Shown here one piece after another: positions 7,828-14,991 of a stretch of 64,000 nucleotides of DNA; position 1 is the stretch's first letter, and every line of letters starts with the position of its first letter. The notes beneath the pieces are model-generated. The model was not told the DNA's origin, ran no database searches, and was given only the letters and a program-made list of their open reading frames with translations. The translations under genes and the position numbers were made by a program. Source of the DNA: Glycomyces tritici (lineage in GTDB: Bacteria > Actinomycetota > Actinomycetes > Mycobacteriales > Micromonosporaceae); NCBI RefSeq assembly GCF_030403505.1, contig NZ_JAUEMJ010000012.1:138166-202165 (forward strand). The letters run 5' to 3'.

Positions 7828-9426
7828 TTACGCGTAGGGGTCGTCGTCCTCGTTGACGAAGCCCCACATGTTCTCGTCCTCGACCAGGTCGACGTCGGGT
7901 TCGCGGTCCTTGTCGTCCATGTTCGCGCCGTGCCCGGCGCCGGCTCCCCCGCCGCTCATCATGGCCGTGGAGCCGCGCGAGCCCGATGCTGCGGCCGCGC
8001 CGCCCGCTGCGGCGCCGAGGGCCGCACCGCCGAGGGCGCCGCCCATCGGAACGGAACCTGAAGCGGCACTGGCGGGTACGGTGCCGCCTCCGGCGCCCGC
8101 GCCGAAACCGCCGCCTCCACCGAAGCCGCCCCCGGTGGCGGTACCCGGACCGCCGCTCGCCAGGCCGCCGCTCGTCTCCTCGCCATCGTCCTCAGCGGGC
8201 TCGTCGGGCTCCACGGGGCCGGCGAGAGTATCGCCGACGGGCGGGTCGAGAGAGGGGTCCTCGCTGGCCATGGGCTGCGCGGAACCGGTGGGCTGCTCCA
8301 TCGGCGGGGGCTCGAGGTGCATGTACGCGGGGTCGGCGGACGCCGGGTACTCCTTGTCGCTGTGCACGGTCCGCACGGAGCGGTCCTCGGCGTCGGTGTC
8401 GGTGCTCCGCTGCTGGATGTCCTCATTGGACTCTGCTTGGCGGGCGTCGTACGCGCCCCAGCTCTGGTCGACGAGGGTCCCGTAGTGCTCCATCGCATCG
8501 GCGACGGCGAGCTCCTTGGCCTCCACCACGGTGAGCCCCTTCGAGGGGTCGAGGCCGTCGCGCTCGATGTTGACCGGGCTGGCGTAGTAGTCGATGTAAT
8601 GGAGGATGCGCTCGTCGATGTAGTCGATGATCTCGGTGGCGAGCTCGGGTTCGGCCCCGCCGAGGGCGAGCACGTGCTCGGCGTCCTGGCAGGTGTACTC
8701 GATGCAGTCGCCGTGCCACCACGCGGGCCGCACATGCACGGACACCCAGCTGTGCCAGTCGCCGTCGATCCAGAACTGCGGTGCGGGGTAAGGGATCTCG
8801 CCCGAGGCGCCGCCCTGGATCGAGTAGAGCGCCTCCTCAGTGGACTCGAGGCCGGCGACGGTGGCGTCGATGTCGTCGACGAGGTCCTCGACGAGCTCGC
8901 GCGTCTGCGCGCACGCGCTCTCGAACGCCTCGAAGTCGGTGCCCGACCAGCCTTCGGCGAGGTCGTTCAGGTTGGACTTGATCTGCTCGGACCAGTCCGC
9001 GAGCCTCCCGGACACCTGCTCGGTCCAGGCGCCGCGCAGGCGCTGGAGCGAGTGCGCGTCGGCGCGCTCGGGCCGCACGGCGGCGACGGCGGCCCGGAAG
9101 TCGGCCTCGGTCGGGAACGCCATCCCGGCTTCCTTGGGGCGCAGGCGGTACAGCTGGCCCTCGACCGGTACGGCGGAGACGAGCTGCTGCCAGTCGAGTT
9201 CGGCGGGGTGCTCGGTCGGGTTGCCGCAGTTGGGGTTGGAGCAGGCCGTGCGCCCTGCGGGCAGGCTCTCCTCGGCCACCGGCGGGACCGCCTCGTCAGA
9301 GGAAGGCGGCGGCGCCGCGGGCGGAGGGGGCGCGGCGGGCGGTGCGGCACTGCCGAACGCGGGCGCACCCAGGGCCGGGGCGGCGGCGTCGAGCCCAGGG
9401 TAGGACCCGCTCGAGTTGTCGCTCAT
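7828..9426 (-). CDS. Large WXG-domain protein with Gly/Ala-rich tail and acidic C-terminal motif (module B)
   Basis: 532 residues. A Pro/Ala-rich N-terminus leads to CSNPNC, PAELDWQQLVSAVPVEGQ, the WXG-like LAEGWSGTDFEAFE, QGGASGEIPYPAPQFWIDGD and VHVRP. A helical region with several cysteines, an acidic Pro linker and a Gly/Ala-rich tail follow. It ends with DLVEDENMWGFVNEDDDPYA. All landmarks recur in the proteins at 1184 and 47225. A conserved extracellular or surface role with secretion by a WXG-dependent route is the working inference. Confidence 0.85.
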   Translation of the reverse strand: MSDNSSGSYPGLDAAAPALGAPAFGSAAPPAAPPPPAAPPPSSDEAVPPVAEESLPAGRTACSNPNCGNPTEHPAELDWQQLVSAVPVEGQLYRLRPKEAGMAFPTEADFRAAVAAVRPERADAHSLQRLRGAWTEQVSGRLADWSEQIKSNLNDLAEGWSGTDFEAFESACAQTRELVEDLVDDIDATVAGLESTEEALYSIQGGASGEIPYPAPQFWIDGDWHSWVSVHVRPAWWHGDCIEYTCQDAEHVLALGGAEPELATEIIDYIDERILHYIDYYASPVNIERDGLDPSKGLTVVEAKELAVADAMEHYGTLVDQSWGAYDARQAESNEDIQQRSTDTDAEDRSVRTVHSDKEYPASADPAYMHLEPPPMEQPTGSAQPMASEDPSLDPPVGDTLAGPVEPDEPAEDDGEETSGGLASGGPGTATGGGFGGGGGFGAGAGGGTVPASAASGSVPMGGALGGAALGAAAGGAAAASGSRGSTAMMSGGGAGAGHGANMDDKDREPDVDLVEDENMWGFVNEDDDPYA

Positions 9427-9515
9427 CGATACGCACCTCGCGCCTTCAGGGGTGACCGGATGGGTTCACGGTAGCAACCGGGCGCCATCGATGGGAACCT
9501 CCCGAACGGCCGCCA

Positions 9516-10874
9516 TCACCGCTCGGGGGGATTGTCGTGCCTAGTCTCCCAGTACCGGCCGGTGACCGCGCGGCGCAGCCCGCCGCGGAGGTCGGCCTTC
9601 GGCGCGGCGGGCGCCTCGTGCGCCGCCGCGGGGCCGAGCCGGTCGATGCGGCAGTGCCACAGGTGCAGCACGGGACGCAGCGGGTCGGGCACCGCGGTCA
9701 CCGTGACCGCGAGGTCGATCCGCGCCACCTCGCCCGCGTCGAGGTCGATCTGGGCGGCGGCGGTGTGCGGCAGGTGCGTCCGCCCTTCGATCGGGAGCGG
9801 CGCGGCAGGCGTGCGCACCTCGAGCCGGTGCGCGCCGGGCGGCACCTCCAGCCACATGCGGGTCCAGAACGCCCCCAAGGCGACCCCGTCGAGCAGGACT
9901 TCCGGTGGCGGCACGGCGTACCGGTGCCGGATCGGGACGACCTCGCCGACGGCGTTGAACGCCTTGGCCTGCTTCCCGTCGATGCGGTCCTGGCCCTCGG
10001 GCAGCTGCAGCGCCAGCTCGTCGGAGGCGAGGTCGGCCTTCAGGAACCGCGCGTCGAGCAGCACGGCCGCGGCCCCGGGCCCAAGTCCGGGCAGGTCCCC
10101 GTCGGCGTCGAGCACGAGCGGCGCGGCCGCACCGCGGGTGAACGGGCGCGTGTCCAGCGGCGCTTCGGGTGCGAGCCGGTTGTAGCGCCGGTGCGTCCAC
10201 AGGACCCTGCACCCCCACACCGCCAAGGCGCCCAGCCAGATCGCGCTGGAGACGGACATGACGACGTTGATCGGCAGCCCGGCGTAGGCGAGCGTGCCCG
10301 CGAGGGTGGCCGCGACGAGGAGCGAAAGCATGAACGCCAGGAAGCTCCTGCGCTCCTTGGCGTTCGCGGGCAGGTACTGGAAGTAGTTCAAGCGCCCGCG
10401 CGGCCCCACGGTGTGCCCGTGCAGGCCCCTCAGGTTCCAGCGGAGCTCCTCCTCGCCGTACGCCCGGTGCGCTTCGCCGAGCATCCCGATGTAGTCGAGC
10501 TTCGTGGTCTTCCCGGCCGCGATGTCGAACGCCCGCCACGTGCGGGAGTGCTGGCTCTGCACCTCGATCAGGTGCCGGCCCGCGGCGAGCGGCAGTTCGA
10601 CGCGGCCCCACCCGGTCGCGGCCGGCGTCCCGTCGACGAGCACCACCGGTACCAGGCTCGACCGCAGGTCGCTCCAGACGGCGATCGGGTCGCCCGTCTT
10701 GCGGCGCTCCGAGACGTTCACCGCGGCTTGCGCCGGCGTCTTGTCGGTCGCGCCGCCGCAGTGGCCGACCCGCAGGTCCAGTACGCCCCCGCCGGGCGCA
10801 CTCGGCGGTTCGCCGATGCGCGTGATCTCCCAGCCCGGCCGCGGCGCCCGGAACGAAGGGCTCCCGGTGCGCAT
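9516..10874 (-). CDS. PEGA-like membrane protein of the third YbaB-WXG module
   Basis: 452 residues. The N-terminal half has a beta-rich PEGA-like unit (VPVVLVDGTPAATGWGRVELPLAAGRHLIEVQ). Two membrane helices follow near residues 195-240 (FLAFMLSLLVAATLAGTLAY and MSVSSAIWLGALAVWGC). A second unit of the same type comes after them (PPEVLLDGVALGAFW...LEVPPGAHRLEVRTP). The ATG at 10874 shares one base with the stop of the carrier gene. It occupies the place taken by toxins in the sister modules, but it looks like an envelope component rather than a toxin. Confidence 0.8.
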   Translation of the reverse strand: MRTGSPSFRAPRPGWEITRIGEPPSAPGGGVLDLRVGHCGGATDKTPAQAAVNVSERRKTGDPIAVWSDLRSSLVPVVLVDGTPAATGWGRVELPLAAGRHLIEVQSQHSRTWRAFDIAAGKTTKLDYIGMLGEAHRAYGEEELRWNLRGLHGHTVGPRGRLNYFQYLPANAKERRSFLAFMLSLLVAATLAGTLAYAGLPINVVMSVSSAIWLGALAVWGCRVLWTHRRYNRLAPEAPLDTRPFTRGAAAPLVLDADGDLPGLGPGAAAVLLDARFLKADLASDELALQLPEGQDRIDGKQAKAFNAVGEVVPIRHRYAVPPPEVLLDGVALGAFWTRMWLEVPPGAHRLEVRTPAAPLPIEGRTHLPHTAAAQIDLDAGEVARIDLAVTVTAVPDPLRPVLHLWHCRIDRLGPAAAHEAPAAPKADLRGGLRRAVTGRYWETRHDNPPER

Positions 10875-11845
10875 CAGGACCAGTCCAGGTCTTCGGGGTT
10901 CTTCATCGACTCGGGCGCGTTGTCCTCCCACAGCCAGTTGAGCGCGGAGTCGGGGACGCCGAGCAGCGGCCCGCCGCCGTCGAACCCGGCCTTCCAGCCC
11001 TCGTCCTCGCCCTTGTACGCCGGGAACGCCGTGGACGCCGCCTGCGTGAGGTGCCCCGCGAGCGCCCAGCCGCTGGCCAGCGCACCGGTCGCGTGCCGTC
11101 CGCCCGAGGTCATCGTGGCCGCGTTGAGCCCGTAGACGAGCAGGCCCTCGACGATGTTGGCCAGGCCGGCGCCGGCGATGTCGAGCGGCGAGACCGGGTT
11201 GCCCTGGGACTTCTGGAACGCGAACGTGAAGATCGACATCGCTCCGGTGATCGCCGCGCACCCGGTCGAGATGGCGATGAGGGTGGCCTCGAAGCTCTTG
11301 GCGGTGGCCAGCAGTGCGGCGGCGGTGACGTTCGCGCTGGTCAGGATTGCGGGGGCGCCGACGGCGCTCACCACGCCGGAGAGCGCGGCGATGTAGGCGC
11401 CGAAGTAGACGGCCATGATGGCGGTGGCGGCGGTGAGGAACATCCAGAAGACGGTGAGCATCACCGCGAACGCGAGCAGTTGCGCGCCGACGAGGTAGGC
11501 GTTGACGGCGAGCTCGGTGAGCTGGGCTTTGACGTCCCCGGCGGCGGCTTTGAAGGCGTCGGCGTCGGCGCCCGACCAGTGCTCGTCGTCGACCTTGTCG
11601 ACCTCGGCCTGGAGTGCTTCGACCGCTTCGAGGTTCTTCTCCGCCAGGGAGATCCAGGCCCCGGCGCCTTTCATGATGTCGCCGGGGTTGCACTGGTTGA
11701 GGTAGACGACGGTGGCGAGCGCCTGCGTGGAGAGCCCGAAGGCGATGGCGGGCGCGGCGATGCCGATGGCGCAGCCTTTGATGACGGCGTTGTACTCGCC
11801 GGCCATCGCCTCCCCGGCCTCCATGATGCTCTGCCCCGTAGACAT
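10874..11845 (-). CDS. WXG-domain carrier protein with central hydrophobic region
   Basis: 323 residues from ATG 11845. A WXG-like turn is present (VDDEHWSGADADAFKAAAGDVKAQL). It is followed by long hydrophobic helices (LVGAQLLAFAVMLTVFWMFLTAATAIMAVYFGAYIAAL and three further ones), and the protein ends in an acidic, Trp-containing tail (DSALNWLWEDNAPESMKNPEDLDWS). It is placed after the small helical gene at 11859 and before the membrane protein at 9516. It belongs to the same class as the carriers at 6058 and 22679 but is longer and lacks a neighbouring nuclease. Confidence 0.8.
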   Translation of the reverse strand: MSTGQSIMEAGEAMAGEYNAVIKGCAIGIAAPAIAFGLSTQALATVVYLNQCNPGDIMKGAGAWISLAEKNLEAVEALQAEVDKVDDEHWSGADADAFKAAAGDVKAQLTELAVNAYLVGAQLLAFAVMLTVFWMFLTAATAIMAVYFGAYIAALSGVVSAVGAPAILTSANVTAAALLATAKSFEATLIAISTGCAAITGAMSIFTFAFQKSQGNPVSPLDIAGAGLANIVEGLLVYGLNAATMTSGGRHATGALASGWALAGHLTQAASTAFPAYKGEDEGWKAGFDGGGPLLGVPDSALNWLWEDNAPESMKNPEDLDWS

Positions 11846-11858
11846 GGTCCGCCCGCTC

Positions 11859-12164
11859 CTATCCGTTCGCGCCGAACGCGGTGGCGCAGGCTTCGTCGGT
11901 GTCGTCCATATCCTGCGCGCACGCGTCAAGTGCGGCGTTGACTTCGCGGAAGCATGCGGCGGCTCCGGCCATGGACTCGGTGACGGTGGAGGTGGCGATG
12001 GAGTAGGCGGCGGCCATGGGGAGGGTGACGGTGGTGTAGAGGCCGCGATCGATCTCGCTCATGACCTGGAGGTACTCGTCGGTGCTCTCCAGGATCGGGA
12101 CGACGTTGGCCTCGATGTCGGCGCCGAGCCGCCGGACGAATTCGCTGTCGAAGACGCGGGTCAT
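11859..12164 (-). CDS. Small WXG100/EspC-like helical protein
   Basis: 101 residues of predicted helical hairpin: FDSEFVRRLGADIEANVVPILESTDEYLQV, then a central AAAYSIATSTVTESMAGAAACF and CFREVNAALDACAQDMDDTDEACATAFG. It overlaps the upstream YbaB-like gene by four bases (ATGA). It is the second gene of the third YbaB-WXG module, matching 6587 and 22355. Sequence similarity to those two is weak; the assignment rests on size, helical content and gene order. Confidence 0.75.
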   Translation of the reverse strand: MTRVFDSEFVRRLGADIEANVVPILESTDEYLQVMSEIDRGLYTTVTLPMAAAYSIATSTVTESMAGAAACFREVNAALDACAQDMDDTDEACATAFGANG

Positions 12165-12922
12165 CGGGGTCCTGCCTTTCGCTGGATGCTGTCGCTGAGC
12201 CGCTGGATGCGCTCGGCCATGTCGCCGGCGGCGCGGGTGGCGCGGTCGGCGGCGGCGGGGGCCTGCTCGGCCTTGCGGGCGAGGTCGGCGGGGAGCTCGC
12301 CGCGGGCGCGCTCTTCTGCGGTGCGGCGCAGTTCGTCGCGGGCGCGGGCGATGAGGTCGGTGAGGGCGCGGCCGAGGCCGTCGAGGCCCCGCTGGCGGGC
12401 GGCGGGGGCGATCCAGACGGCGGCGACGGCCAGGGCGGCGCTGGTGGTGACGGCAAGGTCGCCTTCGTCGCTGTGGAGTCTGACGTCGAGGTGGTCGCGT
12501 TGGGCGGTGGGGCCGGTGCGGGCGGTCTGGGCGGCGCGCATGGTCTTGAGGACGCCGTCGAGGTGCCCGGCGAGGGCGCGGTCGTGCTCGGGGTCGCGGC
12601 TGAGGGTGGTGGCGGGCCCGATGGGGCTGGTGAGCCCGTCGATGCCGAGGCGTCCGCGCATGACGGCGGCGAAGGCCTCGTAGCCGCCGGTGGCGGCGGC
12701 CTGCTGGAGCGCGCCGATCGCTTTGACGCCGTCGGCGACGGCGGCGTCGGCTTCGGCGCCGGGGCGGGGGAGCCGGGCGGCGAGTTCAGTGACGAGTCGC
12801 GCGATGGTGCTGGTGGGCTGGCGGAATCCGGCGGCCGTCACCGCGACGATGATCTTGTCGTCGTCGAGGCGCAGCGTCACATATTCATCGATGTCGGTGA
12901 AAGTCTGGCCGGGATCGGTCAC
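12161..12922 (-). CDS. YbaB-like protein with a duplicated domain
   Basis: 253 residues from a GTG. The first unit has strands YVTLRLDDDKIIVAVTAAGF followed by a helix. The second, near residues 140-205, has LDVRLHSDEGDLAVTTSAALAVAAVWIA followed by a helix with ALTDLIARARDEL. A long Ala/Arg-rich helical tail follows. Both units fit a YbaB-type strand-strand-helix layout, which makes this a two-domain version of the single-domain genes at 6916 and 21954. First gene of the operon 12922-9516. Confidence 0.65.
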   Translation of the reverse strand: MTDPGQTFTDIDEYVTLRLDDDKIIVAVTAAGFRQPTSTIARLVTELAARLPRPGAEADAAVADGVKAIGALQQAAATGGYEAFAAVMRGRLGIDGLTSPIGPATTLSRDPEHDRALAGHLDGVLKTMRAAQTARTGPTAQRDHLDVRLHSDEGDLAVTTSAALAVAAVWIAPAARQRGLDGLGRALTDLIARARDELRRTAEERARGELPADLARKAEQAPAAADRATRAAGDMAERIQRLSDSIQRKAGPR

Positions 12923-13056
12923 AGCGGCGGCTCACTTCGGTGGACGTCACCATGACAATACCGAACAAACGCGTGTGGAGCGCACCGCTGCACGAGCGGT
13001 AGGGCGACCGTTCGGGCAGCTCACCGCCACGGTGGGCACTATTCCAAGCGGTCGCC

Positions 13057-13890
13057 TCAGCGGTCGGCTTCGGCCTCGGTCCTGCCGTTCTCGCCGTTCT
13101 CCAAGGGCCACACGGTGGCTTCGACGGATCCGACGAGTTCGAGGGGGCCGACGAGGGAGGCGGTGCGGGCGACGGTGAAGTCGTCGAGGGCGAGGAGGCT
13201 GATGCCGCCGCGGCTCTGGGCGACGGCGGCGTAGTACGCGCCGGTGCCGCGGTCCTGGAAGACCCAGCCGGGCCTGGTGTCGGTGGGGATGGTCGGGACC
13301 TTGGAGCGGGCGGCGGGGAGGCTGCCGGTCGCGGCGGTGTCGGGGGCGTACGGCGACCGCGGTTCCGAGTACGTCTGCTGGTACTGCTGCGGGTGGCGCG
13401 GTTCGGGTGCGGGGTGCGGGTAGTCCTGCGGCTCGGGTTCCATGGGGGTCTCCGTGTAGTCCGGCATCTGGTAGCGGGTCGGGTCGCCCGACACCGGGAT
13501 CGGCGGCGGGTTCAGCGGCTGGTCGGGCACGTTGATGAGCGTGCGCATCTCGACGTTCCCCGCAACGTAGCTCACCAACCACAATCCGAGGGCGAGGGCG
13601 GCGAGGTCGACGCCGACCGCGATGAGCACCCGCAGGTTCGCGTTGAGCCCGGTGCCGAACTGCGCCAAGGAGAACAGTCCCGCGGCGAGGGCGAACATGA
13701 TGAGGCCGACGAGCGCGCCGGTCATGACGGCGGGGCGGCCGAGGCGCGGGACGGGGGCGGAGGGCCACTTCTCGGAGGCGCGGACGCCGCCGAGGGCGGC
13801 GGCCGAGAGGGCGGCGACGGCGAGACCGGCGACGGCGAAGGCGATCGCGGCGGCGGTCAGCCTCCCGGCGATGTCGTCGATGTTGTCCAA
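13057..13890 (-). CDS. Multi-pass membrane protein divergent to the T4SS-like operon
   Basis: 277 residues from a TTG at 13890 with GGAG six bases upstream. Four hydrophobic helices occupy roughly residues 12-140. A Pro/Tyr/Gln-rich linker comes next, and then a small beta-rich C-terminal domain (GWVFQDRGTGAYYAAVAQSRGGISLLALDDF). Family not recognised. It may belong with the secretion operon whose first gene lies 373 bases away on the other strand. Confidence 0.75.
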   Translation of the reverse strand: MDNIDDIAGRLTAAAIAFAVAGLAVAALSAAALGGVRASEKWPSAPVPRLGRPAVMTGALVGLIMFALAAGLFSLAQFGTGLNANLRVLIAVGVDLAALALGLWLVSYVAGNVEMRTLINVPDQPLNPPPIPVSGDPTRYQMPDYTETPMEPEPQDYPHPAPEPRHPQQYQQTYSEPRSPYAPDTAATGSLPAARSKVPTIPTDTRPGWVFQDRGTGAYYAAVAQSRGGISLLALDDFTVARTASLVGPLELVGSVEATVWPLENGENGRTEAEADR

Positions 13891-14263
13891 GGTGGTCTCC
13901 GCGAGGTCGGTGCTCGGCCTGGTGGCCGGCGGTGTGGGCTGGATTCGGTTGTGGCGGGCGGCGTCGGGTACTCGGGCTCTATTGTGCGGTGCCGGGGCGT
14001 CTCCGAGCGTAGGACACCGTCCTCCCCGAGTTTAGTGTCGGATTGCCGACACGGAGTGATCGCGCCCATCGGATTGCCTTCCGCGGCTGAATCAGATTCA
14101 CTGTCTCCTGGCAGCGCTTGCAGTCGCTCTTCGGCCCGACGAAGGTGCGTTCTGTCAGCACCGCGGCATATGATGAGGGCAAGACCCGGCATTGGGTTGG
14201 GAGACAAGAAACATGAGTGAAAATTGCGTTACGTGAGACAACAGTGACTCCTGTGACGGAAGG
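13891..14263. promoter_or_regulatory. Divergent intergenic region upstream of the T4SS-like operon
   Basis: 373 bases between the TTG of the membrane protein and the first T4SS-like gene. It is less GC-rich than its surroundings near 14160-14250 and should carry both promoters. No gene is supported here, and I cannot point to a certain -35/-10 pair. Confidence 0.5.
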
Positions 14264-14554
14264 ATGGGACTGACGATGATGAGTGAGACACTCTGGACGG
14301 TGGCCGCGCACGCCCAGGCCGGCGCCGAGATCAACACGCAGGGGATCATCGGGTTCTTCCTGTCGAAGATCGCCCCGATCCTCTTGGCCATCCTGGGACT
14401 CATCTTCATCGCGCGCTCCAACAAGGGCGAGGTCAGCCGCGTGCTCACCTCCTCCACGATCGCGATCATCGGCATCGCGTTCATCGCCGGAGCCGTGGTC
14501 CTGGTCGCCGTCGGCAGCGGCCTGGTCGACGTCCTCTTCAGCTCCGAGGACTAG
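14264..14554 (+). CDS. Small two-TM pilin-like protein of the T4SS-like operon
   Basis: 96 residues, or 92-91 if translation starts at the in-frame ATGs at 14276 or 14279, which also have plausible spacing. The layout is TrbC/VirB2-like: a short N-terminus ending in INTQGIIGFF, helix SKIAPILLAILGLIFIARS, a polar turn (NKGEVSR), then helix STIAIIGIAFIAGAVVLVAV. It is the first gene of a six-gene operon and probably forms the membrane pilin or channel subunit. Family-level assignment rests on size, topology and position. Confidence 0.75.
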   Translation: MGLTMMSETLWTVAAHAQAGAEINTQGIIGFFLSKIAPILLAILGLIFIARSNKGEVSRVLTSSTIAIIGIAFIAGAVVLVAVGSGLVDVLFSSED

Positions 14555-14601
14555 CGAAGCCCCCCACATCGCCCCTGAAGTAAGGCCGGACGGAGGACGC
14601 C

Positions 14602-14991
14602 ATGCGCTTGCGCACCGACGATGACATCTACCGTGCCCGGCTGCTGTACCTCGGCCCTCCCGGCTACACCCTCCCCGTCCACCTCCCCTACGGGCAGTAC
14701 GGTGCCTTCGCCGCCATCCTGGCCCTCTTCATGCTGCTCCGCTGGTCCTTCACCGGCGACGTGGACCTCTTCCCCGCCATCGAGATCTCCCTCGCCCTCG
14801 TCGCCACCTCGCTGATCTTCCGCTACGTCGACTCCGACCGCCCCGCGTCCACCGTCGTCCGCACGCTGCTCACCGACTGGAAGCACACGCGCGACGCCGG
14901 CGACGAGAAGCGGATACCGGCGTTCACGACCCGTTCGATCCGCTTGCGGCCCACACTCGTGGAGCCCGTCCGAACTGAGGAGCGTCTATGA
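14602..14991 (+). CDS. PrgI/VirB3-like membrane protein
   Basis: 129 residues with CGGAGG six bases before the ATG. Two closely spaced membrane helices (YGAFAAILALFMLLRWSF and EISLALVATSLIFRYV) are followed by a basic cytoplasmic tail. PrgI/VirB3-type proteins of this shape precede VirB4 in Gram-positive conjugation operons, where they anchor the ATPase to the membrane channel. The stop overlaps the next ATG by four bases. Confidence 0.75.
   Translation: MRLRTDDDIYRARLLYLGPPGYTLPVHLPYGQYGAFAAILALFMLLRWSFTGDVDLFPAIEISLALVATSLIFRYVDSDRPASTVVRTLLTDWKHTRDAGDEKRIPAFTTRSIRLRPTLVEPVRTEERL

Noticed and set aside
13857..14207. Leftward 116-codon frame in the divergent region
   Set aside because: Overlaps the start of the membrane protein gene, uneven codon use, no ribosome site.
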